From: Acorus gramineus | Taxonomy: Eukaryota > Streptophyta > Magnoliopsida > Acorales > Acoraceae | Assembly: GCA_030737835.1 (NCBI GenBank) | Contig: JAUJYN010000014.1 | Location: 1,154,819-1,218,818, forward strand | DNA length: 64,000 nt | Reading direction: 5' to 3' | Shown: positions 22,507-35,134 of the stretch, one piece after another | Position numbering within the stretch: the first letter of the stretch is position 1 | How the letters are laid out: every line of letters begins with the position of its first letter | Program-made: the position numbers and the translations under genes | Notes under the pieces: model-generated | Seen by the model: only the letters and a program-made list of their open reading frames with translations | Told to the model about the DNA's origin: nothing | Databases searched by the model: none

Positions 22507-25500
22507 TGTCACGCCCCGGGCATCCCCGGGACGCGGCAAGTGTATATATAATATCAGAATCTACATAGGAGGTCAATAATATACCATAAACAAGCAACTA
22601 GAATGACACACAGACAACAAAGAGGCTGACATGATATATACACCAAATGCGGAAGCGAAAGACTGAATCTGTAATTAAAACATACTACAGACTCGATACA
22701 CAATCATCTGTCCTGTGAGAGCCAATATATACAAAGACATCCAAATAAAATACAACCGCGTGGCCAAGCACGGAATATAATACATACAATAAAAAAAAGG
22801 GGTGCTGATAGCCTCTGGCACTCGCGGGACGTAGCGCTACTCCGCTACTGATGAAATCCCTCGGGGAGCTCCTCCTTCAAGTCCGGCTCAGATAATACTG
22901 GAGAATAATAATTATGCGAGGGGTGAGCCACACGCTCAGTGAATAGCACAACCCATGCATCACAGCGATATTAACCACAATCAAATATTATTCCACAATC
23001 TCATCACTAAAAGCCACAAAATGGCAACAACTCTACAAACCAGTGGGTCGCTTATCGCCAACCCACTACACCCTCACCCTCACCCTTCAATGGGTGACAT
23101 AGGATATTGGGACTAACTACACCAATCCAGCAGGTCGCTATCGCCAACCTACTACACCCTCACCCTCACCCCTCAACAGGAGTGACATAGGATATTGGGA
23201 CTGACAATCATCCATAGACAAGTCCAGCGGGTCGCTCATCGCCAACCCACTACACCCTCACCCTCACCCTACAACGGGTGACATAGGATATTGGGACTGA
23301 CTAGGCTGTTGGTCACCCTTGGTCCACCGATAGTCTCTCCTCCACTCCGTAGGCCGCTTGGCCTTCACCCACAACTTCAGCACAGTCCGTCACAAATATC
23401 GGGAGGCGCCTACTGATGGGAGCCCTCGGAAGGGACGGCCTTATCACGCTGGGGCAGTCTCTACACGGATCCAACGAAGGAAAACATAACAGCCTATCCA
23501 TCGCATATGATCCACTCGGATCCGCTGAATTCCTTAACTAAAGAAAAGAAACCTTGGGAGGGCACCTTGAGGTCCCGATATAGGATACCCCGACAACCAA
23601 ACAAGGAACGCGGAGTACCCTAGCCCAGGTCTCAACGCTGACTTCGCAAGGCCCTTTAATCCAGAGAAGGGAGACTCTACTGATGACATGAATTCCTCAG
23701 AATTCCTCTAGGGCGCATAACCAAGATGCGGGGAACAGATAATACACTAACAAGGGTGGAATATTAACGGGGAAAAAATCCTTGGGAGGGCAGCGTGAGG
23801 TCCCGATATAGGACATCCCGACAACCAAACAAGGAACACGGAGTACCCTAGCCCGGGTCTCACCGCTGTCCTCGCGAGGCCCTCCCCTATAATATTCACT
23901 AAGACAGGCTAATAATCACGTGCTCGCATTTTATTTAAATAAATTAAACTAAATGGGAACATGCATCGGTCGGGGCTTTCCTAGCATGGAAACATGATAA
24001 CAGGGTGCATGGTTCTTATACGGGTCCTAAGGGTATAAGTCCCTAGCATACAATCTATGGTGGCATGCATACTACAGATTATCATGCTTACATAGTTTCC
24101 ATATTAAACAGGTTAATATTTACTATGGTGCCCCAGGGGAGGACGGTACACGCCCAAGTGCATGTCACGCCTCCCTACTGGGTTGGATCGTCCCACTCAC
24201 CGAAAGTCGGGTCGTCGCGCGACCGTCCGTCAAGATTTGCAAGACAGAGCAATCAATACGGTGAGTAAAACACACAAATAAATCCACAAATACTCTAAAA
24301 TACTCAACACTTGGACAAGCATACATACGGCCTGTACGCATGCGAGCCCGAGCACCCGACTCACTCCCGAACCCCCGGGCAACCGTACGCACGGCCACCC
24401 GACCCAGGCGCATAGATGCGCCCCAGCCCGCACGCCCAGACGCACGGCCGAGCCCCTACCCGCACGCCCGGACACGCCGCATGCTTGGGCGCACGCACGC
24501 GCACGCCCGCGCGCACCGCGCGTCCAGCCCCCGGGTGCACCCGCGCGCACCGCGCCTGCACCCGCACGCACTGCGCCCCAGCGCAGCGCCCCGCACAAAT
24601 TCCCCGCTCGCACCGCCTGCTCGCCCTGCGCGCACAGCGCCCCCCACATGCGCACGCACGAATGCGCACGCATGCACACACCCCGGCGCACTGCCGCGCG
24701 CCTACCTGCGCGCCCCAACGCACTGCCGCACGCACGCGCACGCTCGCTCGCCCCCGCGCGCACTGCACGCACGCCCCAGCACGCGCATGCACTGGCCCCC
24801 AGTACCGCGCGCACTGGTCCCCAGCACCGCGCCCAGGCGCATGCCCAGGCGCCCTGCCCAGCACCCAGGCGCAGTGCCCAGGTGCCCTGCCCAGCACCCA
24901 GGCACATGCCCAGGCGCCCTGCCCGCGCGCGCGCACGCTCGCGCGCAGCCGCGCGCACCCTTGCTGGCACCCCCGCTCGCTCCAGCACCCGCGCGCACGC
25001 TCCGCGCGCACCCGCGCACTCGCGCGCACGCGCCCGACTGCGCCCGCCTGCGCGCGCACCTGAGCGCGCACGCGCGCAGACTGCGCCCAGCTCGCGCCCA
25101 GCCCACTGCAAGCTCATTTTCACCCATCCCAACCCCTCACACACTCCCTAACACACCTACCCAACATGCATGACCTCCCAACCAACCCCTCAAGCCAAGA
25201 AAATCAAGAAAAGGAGGGGAGGAGCTCACCTTGGGAGGGAAAAGAAAGGGGGAGGTTCGGGGCCCTTCGCGCACCGAAACACCGCCACCCGGAACCACCA
25301 CCACCACCACCACCACCACTCAGCCTCCTCAGCCTCCTCTTCAGCCCTCTATGGCAGCAAAACAGGGGGGGGAGATCATGCAAAGAGAGCTTGAGAGAAG
25401 GGAAGAAACAAGCAACAACAACACAACCCACCTCCACTTCCTCCTCCACCTTCTCCTCCTCTTTGAGGCCCTCCATCAAACACTTGGTGGGCAAGGAAAA

Positions 25501-25541
25501 GAGAGAAAGAGAGGGACCAGAAATGTTGTCGACAACATTGG

Positions 25542-25585
<44 letters not shown>

Positions 25586-26067
25586 TTTATCAAATATCTT
25601 AAGGAAAATTTACTAAGTCGCCCTCCGACTAGAAATTCAGCGCAAGCCTCACTGGAACAGCCATAACTTCCTCGATATAGCTCCGAATGGCTCAATTCCA
25701 AAACCGATGGAAAGCTAAGAAGATTATCTACAACTTTCATGTTTATGACATGAACAAATAACCTCTCCAGCTATTCCGAATTTAGAGCCAAACATGGAAC
25801 AGGGCTGCTGCCAGAATTTCCATCCCCGGGGTACACTTGGAAGAATACCCATAACTTTTACTACAAGAATCCAGTTGATCTAATTCCACCTCTGTGCGAA
25901 AGCCAACTCAAAACTGGACATCTCATAACAAAATCAGAATTAAATCTCTTCATCTTGGATTTTTACAAAATCAAATCCAAATGGCAAATTGGAAATACAT
26001 AACTTACAAAAAAAATTATGTACCTAAAATCTTCAAACAGAGCGCTCCAAATGACACAGGCACAACA
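22507..26067 (-). repeat. L6: chimeric LTR, C-type U3 with A-type 3' half
   Basis: Starts TGTCACGCCCCGG (22507) and ends GCACAACA (26067). Flanks TGCGC and CGCGC are a 5-bp duplication with one change. Its 22507-25190 part is A-like: acceptor CAG 22900-22898, three CACCCTCACCC repeats (about 23066-23275), two TACTCCGTG modules, stem-loop near 24126-24170, GC-rich block 24340-25110. Its 25400-26067 part matches LC1's start (59570-60060) instead. The mini-exon acceptor has changed from CAG to CAA near 24239. No genes. Confidence 0.75.
25522..25583. repeat. Perfect 18-bp palindrome and (GA)n microsatellite in L6
   Basis: AATGTTGTCGACAACATT (25522-25539) reads the same on both strands. It is followed by a GA run at 25546-25583. 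Related LTRs have a shorter GA/CT tract here (60069-60092), so the length is variable. Confidence 0.8.
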
Positions 26068-26856
26068 CGCGCACGCACGCGCGCGCGCGCACTGGCAACC
26101 TGTCGCATGCCCAGGCGCACGCCCAGACCCACTGCCCCACGCGCGCGCACGCTCGCGCGCGCCAGCTCGCTGCCAGCGTCCGCACGCACCCGCGCACACG
26201 CGCCAGCGCACGCCTGCCAGTGCCCCTCTGCACGCGCGTCTGGGCGCGCACGCGCGCGAATAGACCCGCTCGCGCACCCAGCACTCCCCAACCCCTCCCC
26301 CCTTGCCCCTACATGCACCCAACTCAAAACACCCCACATGCATGCCCTCCCATACACCCTAACATGAATAAAAACCAATAAAGAAGAGGGAAAACTCACC
26401 AAAAGAGAGTGGGAGGGAAGGGGGAGATGTAGGGGCTCCCAAGTGCACCCTTGACCACCTCGACCGCCACCACCTCTATGACCACCTCCATCTTTGCTTC
26501 TCATCTTCATGGCTGAACCAAAGGGGAGGGAAAGAAAATAAGGGGATCCACCATGGGAGGAGGAGAGGGAGGAGGAACAATCAACACTAGCACTGTTATA
26601 TTTGTGTCACTTTTAACCTGCTGGTAACCGTTGGAGCGTTCTGGCAGTTTTTTGATTTTTTTCGATTTTCGATCAGAACCGCTAATTTTTGGACTGTTAG
26701 CTATCGTCCTGAGTTAGAGGACTCCGATTGGAAATCTAACTGCATATTTGGTGTCCTGGTGCCATTTTAGGCCTCTCACGAAAATTTCATCGAATTCCGG
26801 CAACGTTTTTGAAATTTCGCAGTTCCGGGGCGTATCCAGGTTTTTAAGTGACTTGA

Positions 26857-26891
26857 TATATATAGTGAGATCTAAAATTAGATTGGCACTA
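26857..26891 (+). promoter_or_regulatory. LTR core promoter of L7
   Basis: TATATATAG at 26857-26865, then CACTATTCATCATCC starting near 26887, about 31 bp downstream. Same pair and spacing as in L2 and L9, though the sequence between differs. Confidence 0.6.
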
Positions 26892-28507
26892 TTCATCATC
26901 CCTACCAAATTGATTTCTCTCTCTCCTCTCTCTCTTTTTCTCCCATTTGAAGCCCTTAGACCCCTCAAACCCAAAAACCTAAAGCATAGGAAGTGTAGAT
27001 CGGGTCCCGATCTACACCCCGGTGCTTTCAAATCCAGATTCCGGTGAGTTTTGCCCCTCTGTCCCCCCCTCTCTTCTTCCCTGATTTGAGCCATTTCGGT
27101 GGTGGGAGTAGATCCGGGCGTTGGAAGCCTTTTGGGAGAGGTTTCGGTGCGCGGAGAGCAACCGGACTTCGCTTCCTCCCCTTGGTAAGGTCTTTTTCTT
27201 CTCTTTTCAGGCTTAGATGTATGTTAGGAGAGTGGAAATGAGGTTGGGTGGTGGTCGGCGGTGGTGGGTGGCCGTCGGAGGGCTGTGGGGTGGTGGTCGG
27301 AGGCCATTAGTGGCCGGAGGTGGGTGGTAGAGGAGCTCGGGCGCAGGCTGGCAGCCCCGGGCAGCAGGCAGTGCAGGCAGTGCCCAGGCAGGCGCAGTGG
27401 GCGTGCAGCGGCAGGGCGCGCGCGCGTGTGCGCGCGGGCGTGCGCTCGGGTGTGTTGGTCGTGCTAGGCATGCTAGGTGCTGGGCGTGCTGGGCGCGCAG
27501 GGAAGACTAGCTCGGGTAGGCTGGGAGCAGGTGCACCAGTTTGCGGGCGCGCGAGCGCGTGCGCGCGGGTGCGCGCGTGGGCGTGCGCTCGGGGGGTGCA
27601 GGGGGAGGTGTGCGGAGTAGGATGGCTGCGGGTTGTGAGAACAGGGCAGGCCGGCTGGGCAGGCCATGCTCGGGCAGCTGGCAGGGGGCGCTCGGGCAGC
27701 AGGCGGGCAGTGCCAGGCGTGCAGGCGAACGGTGCTCGGGCCACTCGGTGACGCGCGCAGGCAGGCAGCGCGGGCAGCAACGTGGGCAGGCTGGCAGGCG
27801 CGCTGGGCGCGTGCTGCCAGGCGCGCTGGGCGCGTGTTGCGCGGGCTTGCGCGTGGGCGCTGGGTGAGGGTCCCGGGTGCTGGGCGCTGAGCGCTGGGAG
27901 CTGATCGCGGATACCGGGTGCTGGGCGAGGGTGCTGAGCGCTGGGCGCAGGGGCGCTGGGCGCTGGGCACCACAGAGGTGCATGCGCGCGGGGCGCTGGG
28001 CAGAGGCACTGGCATGCGCGTGGTGAGGAGAGCAGTGGGTGCGAGCGGGTGGTGCGCGCGGGGTGAGGCTGGTGGCGCGCGCGGGGTGAGGCGCTGGGCG
28101 CGTGGGGCGTGCGGTGTGCTCGCGGGTCAGCGTGGGGCCGGTGCGGGGTGCGCGCGGGCTATTGCGGCAGGGCGCGCGGTGCCCCGGGTGGTGCGGCTGC
28201 GGGTCCAAGCGCGCGGGCAGGGGCCGCGGTGCGGCTGGGCGCGAGGGCTGAGGCGCGGCGGCGCATCCGAGGGCGGGTGGCCGTGCGAGTGATTGCCGGG
28301 AGCGCGGGAGTGAGTCGGAGTGCTCGGGCTAACGTGCGTACGGGCCGTATGTACGTTTGCCCGAGTATTGGGTTCTTTTGGAGTATTTTGTGAGTATTTT
28401 GGTGTATTTGTGTATTTAACTCACCGTTTAAATGTCTGTCTTGCAGATCTTGACGGGCGGTCGCGCGACGACCCGATCTTCGGTGAGTGGGACAATCCAA
28501 CCCAGTA

Positions 28508-28546
28508 GAGAGGCATTATACGCATTTGGGCGTATACCGACCTCTC
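28508..28546 (+). other. Conserved LTR stem-loop, L7 copy with compensatory changes
   Basis: Inner stem TATACGC (28517-28523) pairs with GCGTATA (28530-28536). The outer stem GAGAGG (28508-28513) pairs with CCTCTC (28541-28546). Other copies have GGGAGG with CCTCCC, so both sides of the outer stem changed together. Confidence 0.65.
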
Positions 28547-30836
28547 CTAGGGCACCATGGATTTATATTAACCTATTGTAATGTGTATTCCATGCGAGCA
28601 TGATTTAAATGTAGAATGCATGCTACCCTAGACTTTGCATGTTAGGGACTTGCACCCTTAGGATATGTGTATGAGCCATGCATCATGTCCCCCTGTTCTC
28701 ATGCTAGGAAGCCTTGGCCTATGCATGTGTCCTACTAGTTTATTTGTTAAATTAAATGCTAGTGTATGATAAACTGCATGCCTTAGATAATATTATAGGG
28801 AGGAGCCTTGCGAGGTCAACACTGAGACCCGGGTTAGGGTACTCCGTGTTCCTTGTTTGGTTGTCGGGGTGTCCTGTATCGGGAACTCACGCTGCCCTCC
28901 CAAGGTTTCTTGTCCCAATAGTATTATAAGAAATGTTATACCAAATTATATGATTATTATCATAACTAGTGAATATTATAGGGGAGGGGCCTCGCTAGGA
29001 CAGCGGTGAGACCCGGGTTAGGGTACTCCGTGTTCCTTGTTTGGTTGTCGGGGTGTCCTATATCGGGAACTCACGCTGCCCTCCCAAGTTTCTTTCCCCC
29101 AATGATATTCCACCCTTGCTAATTATTGTGTATGTTCCCCGCATATTGGTTATGCGCCTTAAGGAATTCTGAGGAATTCAGGACATTAGAGTTGTAGAGA
29201 TGTGTTATCGGCGGATCCGAGTGGATCATATGCGTATGGATAGGCTGTTCTGTTTCCCTTCGTTGGATCCGATAGAGACTGCCCCAGCGTTAGAAAGGCC
29301 GTCCCTTCCAAGGGTTCCCATCAGTAGGCGCCTCCTGATTTGGTTTCGGACTGGACTGAAGTTGTGGGTGAAAGCCAAGCGGCCTACGGAGTGGAGGAGA
29401 GACTATCGGTGGACCAAGGATGACCAACAGCCTAGTCAGTCCCAAAATCCTATGTCACCCGTGGTAGGGTGAGGGTGAGGGTGTAGTGGGTTGGCGATGA
29501 GCGACCCACTGGATTGTGGTTGGATGATTATCAGTCCCAATAGCCTATGTCACCCATTGATGGGTGAGGGTGAGGGTGTGGTGGTTCGGCGATGTACGAA
29601 CCACTGGATTATGTTGTTATGCCACTTAGAGGTTGGATAAATAATTGCATTGTGGTCAATATTGTCTGTGATGCATGGGTTGTGCTGTTCACTGAGCGTG
29701 TGGATCACCCCTGGCATATGTTTTCCCCAGTTGCCACTGAGCCTGAGCTGGAGCCGGAGCAGCAGTTGGAGCTTTCCGAGGGATTCCTTCAGTAGCGGAG
29801 CAGCGCCACGTTCCGCGAGTGCCAGAGGTTATCAGCATCCCTTCTTGACTGTATGTATTTTGCTTGGCACGCGTTTGGATATATTCAGTTGTATTTGGGT
29901 ATATTGGCTCTCACAGGACAGATGATTGAGTATCGAGTCTGTAGTATGTTTATTTACAGATTCAGTCTTTTGCTTCCGCATTTGGTGTATATATCATGTC
30001 AGCCTCTTTGTTGTCTGTGTGTCATTCTGGTTGTTGTGTATGATATATTATTGACCTCCGGTGTAGATTCTGATATTATATATACACTTGCCGCGTTCCG
30101 GGGACGGCCGCCCTGGGGCGTGACAAGCACACACTCACCTTGCTTGCACTTGCACCTCCTCTTCTTGCTCCATCTTTTCTCTTAGGCATTTCATCAAACA
30201 CATGGGGGGGAATGTGTGAAAGAGAGAAAGAGAGGCAAGAGTGGTAGACGTGGGGACTGGGAGAGAGAGAGAGAGATATTTTTTTGGGCCAATAAATAGC
30301 CAAAAGAGGGATACAAATGACCAATTCGTCCCTGACTAGAAATTCTGTACATGCTTCACTAGAACAGCCATAACTTCCTCAATATAGCTCCGAATTGCAC
30401 AATTCAACATCCACTTGAGAGCCACGAAGATTATCTACGACTTTCATGTTTATGCCAAGATCAAATAATCCCTCTAGCTATTCCGAAATGTGAGCTAAAC
30501 ATTGAACAGGGCTGCTGCTAGAATTTTTCATCCCCGAGGTATACTTGGAAAAATACCCATAACTTTTACTACATGAATCCAGTTGATCTAATTCCACTTT
30601 TGTACAAAAGCTAACTCAAAACTGAGCATCTCATGATAAAATCATATTTAAACCTCTTCATCTTGGATTTTAACAAAATTAAATCCAAATACCAAATCGG
30701 AAATACATAACTTCTAGGAGAAAATTTTGTAACTTAATTTTCAATCAGAGCGCTCCAACTCCTGCAGGTGGCTAAAAGCCAAAATTTTAGCGACTTCGAT
30801 GGAAAAATGATGCTCCAAATGACACAGGCATAACAC

Positions 30837-32331
30837 AAGATATCTAACATATTATAGTTTAAGCATGGCCATACTACTTATCTACACAAGTAGTATAGCT
30901 AGGGTGCCCCATCGATGCGCGACGCACGACTACGCGCGTCGAGCGCATCTCGAGAGGGGGGGGGGGATTGGATCAAACCACTCACCGATACCCGGATCGC
31001 CGCGCGTCCGGTCTATGAGATCTGCAAAACACAACCAATGATCCATAATTAAATTATGGAACCTCCTATCACACATATAAGCCTACTTCATGAAGACCCT
31101 AACCCCTGATACTTCCATATTATCACACAAGACACATGCAAACAACTCCTTGACACTCAACCAAACAAAACTGCCAAACCTGCTGCAACTAGCCCTACTA
31201 ATTGATCTCCACAGCACCCAATACACTTCCAAAAATTATGAAATAAAACGTGCACATTCTATGATATGCTGGGATCATAATCCATGAAGACATTAGAACC
31301 TAATTTTGCCTCTACAAGCCCAAAATAAATTATTTCCAGAAGCAGGTCAATTCCTACGCGAATCTGGACAGGCCATGCAAAACAGGTTCTAACTTACACC
31401 AAAGATATCATAATGAGCCCAAATTTCATATATAACAACTAGACACATAGATGATCATATCATATGAAGACATAATCCTAAAATTGTGTCTCTAAATACT
31501 AGATGCACTGAGATCTTTAAAATACAGAGTGCTGCCTTACCAAAACAGGGGGAGGGAAATGGGGAGATGCAGGGTTCTCGACACACCCACGACCACCTCA
31601 ACCACCACCACCACTACCACCACCTCATCAGCATCTCCTCAAGCCCTTCATGGCAGAAAACAGGGGTGCAAAGGGGCATGAGAAGGGGATAGAGAGAAGA
31701 GAAACAACAACAACAACAACACATACTCACCCTTTCTCACTCTTTCTTGTGCTTCTTCTTCATCTTTTCCTTTAGTTGCTTCTTCCTCCTCCTTCTTCAC
31801 ACACAAAGAGGAGAAAAAAAAAGAGACCAAGAGAGGGAGAGAAGGTGTTCCACGAAATGGGAGAGAGGGGGAGAGAGAGAGAGGGCAAAAAAGTCATTTT
31901 CATGCCCAAATAGTGCCTAGGGGTGACCTTAAGGGGGGGGTGAGGTTAGGGTTAGGCTCACCCACTCACATATCAAATAACCAATGGTTTCTTCATCCCC
32001 AAGCAAGGTGGGGGTAAGGTTACCAAGGGTCACCACATCCCCAAAATATCTCACACTATTCGACCAACCAGGAACTCTCAAAACCCGGATACGGTTCAAA
32101 ACTGCATATTTTTCAAAACGTTATCGGAATTCGATGAAATTTTTATGGGTAGTACGAAACAGTACCAGGACCCATAATATGCAGTTAGATTTCCAATTAG
32201 AGTACTCCAACTCTCGCAGGTGGCTAAAAGCTAAAATTTTAGCGACTCCGATCGAAAAAGAAAAAGGCCCTGAATGACCCAGATGCGGCCAAGGCTTAAC
32301 CAAAATGGCTCCAAATGACACATGCATAACA
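30837..32331 (-). repeat. LB3: 5' half of a B-type LTR, minus strand
   Basis: Starts at CAAGATATCTAAC in B-type LTR middle sequence (compare 22132 and 51960). It includes the poly-G tract (30956-30966), the GATGCGC palindrome (about 30911-30947), a CT-rich leader and the B-type terminus GCATAACA at 32331. The 3' half is absent; LB2 takes its place, so LB2 may have been inserted here, with later loss. Ends next to old AT-rich DNA. No genes. Confidence 0.7.
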
Positions 32332-33899
32332 CATACATAGATATACACGTGTGCGCATCACGTGTGTGTGTGTGTGTGTTAATTGAAAATACAAATAAAT
32401 AAAATAAATGTAAGAAAAAAAATAAGATTAATCTGAAGCACAAAACTCAATTTTAGTATCCCAGCATAAAATCTAACCTAGAGAGTTTGAGCACCCATTT
32501 CGTTCAAGAAAAGAAAAAACAAAGAACAGGAATATTAAAGAAGGATTATATTCCACATAATTTTCTAGAAATTGCTTTCAAATATTACCTCCTCTTGAGG
32601 GGAGTAAATTCAAACACGATGGATTTTATTAGGGAAATTCCATACAGACAGACTCGATTCAAGATCTTGCGAATGGCGTGAAAATTGAACTATTGGTGAC
32701 TAAAAATGATAGACAAGTCAAACAAATAATTAGCAAGGTATGGGGTCAGTACACATGTCCTAGGCATCCTGATATGAGACAATCTTTTTCTTTATTTTCT
32801 ATAACAGAAAATAAAATTCACTGTCCCAGACCACGAAATTTTTTCAGTGGCAAACAATTTAGACCAACATATCTGATTGCCTATATATAGACCAGGCTTT
32901 GTCATCACTATATGATGTTTGTCCAAGTGGGCGATATATCTCCTTCTCTTATACCCCAAGTGCAGTTATACACTTATACAAACCATATTCATATACTCAA
33001 ATTTTTCTTTCCTTTTTCCCTCTTTCTTTTGCTCATTTTAACATCCTTCTCTCTTAAAAGATGCAAGAACATACAAATAAAGTTGCAACTCTCTTTCACT
33101 CCTATCTCAGCTCATAGGCTATCACATGAGGAAAAATCTTAAAGAAAAGCAAATGGACATCAATACTATGCAATATGCATCGGTGGTTACCTAAAATCAT
33201 CTACAGAAATTTAGATCTACTCATTTTTCATTAATCATTACCTATATAATTTATGCTACTTTGCAATCTATTAGATAGCCTGATGGGAAAAATGGTGATG
33301 CTTTGAAGCCTTTTCGTCTAGCAGCTAGTGGTGGATAAAGCAATAAATGTGGTTCTCTTGATTTATTTAAGCGGGTATAATATGCTCTCATGGTCTATAA
33401 TAACTATTTAGATATAGTTTTAGTCAATATATTTTTCCTAAATTATCATATATCTTAGGTCTGCATTCATTTCTAAAGCAGTTTATTACCACTGAACTGA
33501 ACCAAACCAAAATTTAGTGTCCAATTGCACGAAACAATGGTGGGCAGTGTCTCCAGTATTTCGTTGATGGAAGTTAAGATAGTACAATGGTAGTTCACTA
33601 TAGACATTACAAATTGCCGAGATAAATGTGCCTTGTCACCTCATCAAGAAGACTTCCACCAAGGCACCAACTTCATTTCCATGAATTTTGCACCATATAT
33701 AAATGGTTGATGACCAGTGGTGAAACCGTGTCCATATTCATACCCTTTTCGATTTTTTCAACAAATGCTCTTTATTTGAATCCAATTGTATGGGATAAGG
33801 TTTGTTCTATCATTTTCATTTTTGCATTATGCACTTAAATGGACAAATCAAATTATAGTCATTCTGCATGCTTTAAATTCTGATGAATACTCCTACTGG

Positions 33900-34012
33900 C
33901 AAGGTTTTAAATATCGATTTTTTTGATATATCGATTTGGGCATCAAACGATATATCGTTCGATATATCAAAAAATCGAACGCTAAATCGATTTGGGAAAG
34001 TTTCGATGAAAA
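33900..34012. repeat. Short palindrome-rich stretch, possible MITE remnant
   Basis: CAAGGTTTTAAATATCG start followed by alternating GATATATCGAT and its reverse, and AAAATCGAAC. Start and palindromes resemble small plant DNA elements, but no matching far end or target duplication is visible. Confidence 0.3.
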
Positions 34013-34718
34013 CAAAGTTTCTTGTTCTAAATATAACTTACAATTGATGAATTTTTAAACATGTCCATGCTAATAAGATATTACCTTGTTTAGATTAGAA
34101 GATTCACCTCATCTTGGACTGCAAGCACGTCTCCTCTATGTCATCTTTATTTGTGCTATTCCCTGGTAAAGTAACCAAAATGATTAGTTTCAATAATATC
34201 AAAAGGTACAGAATGCTCCAACAACACAAACAAAATAAAGCACAAGAGATTTATCTCTATCTATATCACCTAAGATAAGCTACTTTAATGATTCGAACCA
34301 CATCAAATAAGCATGTTATGGTATGTTGAGTCAATGGATCAAAAGGTGTCCTCATTCAAATTACACTCTTGATAAAGGGAACTCTATGAGCACATACATG
34401 GGAAGGTGACGCTATGGGATTAGAAAAACATGACTAAAACCCCACATGAACAAAAAGAGTCTATCTAAACAAGAGACTCTCCAAATCCCATAATTCCTTC
34501 AAGATGGGAAAAAAATGAGGTGATTCAAAAGTACTAGAAGTCAAACAAATCCATGGCAAGAACACATTATTTGATGTTGAGTCAATGTAGAGAATGAAAA
34601 GATCTTTGTCATTCAAATTATGATTAAACTGTTATATTATGAACAAATCCAAATCCATGAGTCTTTCAAGTAAAGACAACTTCGAGGAAAAGTATGTACT
34701 TAAACTAAATAAAAAAAA

Positions 34719-35134
34719 AATTAAGGTTTTTCCTAAATCATATAAAATAAAGAATCGCATTTATTCATAAAGAACGAAAAAAAAGAAGGAAACGGCATAA
34801 CTGATGAATCAGTCTCAAACGTACCTAAGATATTTCACAGGCTTAGCCTCAGCGCAAATACACCATATACATCGTCCATGTCTTCAAGGACAAGTATATA
34901 ACAGAACTAGCAAATGACAACTCTAGCTTCTTGAGGTATAGAAAATTTATATACAAGGCTTAACATTGGAATCAACACTTAAGCAACTGCTAATGTCTCC
35001 GTGTCAAAAATCATGTTGTTCAGGAGTACTTGAACTATATCAAAAATAAATAAATAAATAAATAACAATTAAGGTTTTTCCTCAATCATTATAAAAATAA
35101 AGAATTGCATTCACCATAAAGAATATAAAAAAAA
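34719..35134. repeat. Two direct repeats of ~68 bp, 0.35 kb apart
   Basis: 34719-34788 and 35067-35134 share AATTAAGGTTTTTCCT, then AATCAT, ATAAAGAAT and GCAT with small changes. Probably an old local duplication. No function seen. Confidence 0.6.

Larger units (their letters stand above)
26594..30125 (+). repeat. L7: A-type solo LTR with perfect target duplication
   Basis: 3532 bp from TGTTATATTTG to GTGACA, flanked by AGCAC on both sides (26589-26593, 30126-30130), with no internal region attached. Recombination between the two LTRs of one element is the usual cause. Contains TATA box 26857-26865, donor GTAAGG at 27185, a long GC-rich block (about 27330-28330), acceptor CAG 28444-28446, mini-exon 28447-28482 (36 nt) and donor GTGAGT 28483. 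Further on are a stem-loop (28508-28546), two TACTCCGTG modules (about 28800-28912, 28990-29090), GGGTGAGGGTG repeats at 29466 and 29562, and acceptor CAG at 29730. Inserted in LB2. Confidence 0.92.
20534..30836 (-). repeat. LB2: minus-strand B/C-type LTR, split by L6 and L7
   Basis: Segments 20534-22506, 26068-26593 and 30131-30836 together give about 3.2 kb. The first matches LB4 from its 3' part back to the GC-rich block: motif GTACCACCGATGC twice, mini-exon 22325-22287 with GTGAGT donor, poly-G at 22255-22268. The last matches the C-type U3 and ends in GCATAACA at 30836. The expected GTGACA end is missing at 20534, where it abuts LB1 head to head. No genes. L6 and L7 interrupt it with target duplications. 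Confidence 0.65.

Noticed and set aside
27044..27090. First intron in L7 (GTGAGT to TTTGAG)
   Set aside because: Only 47 nt and without a good acceptor, too short for a plant intron; the 91-nt pattern is not kept in this copy.
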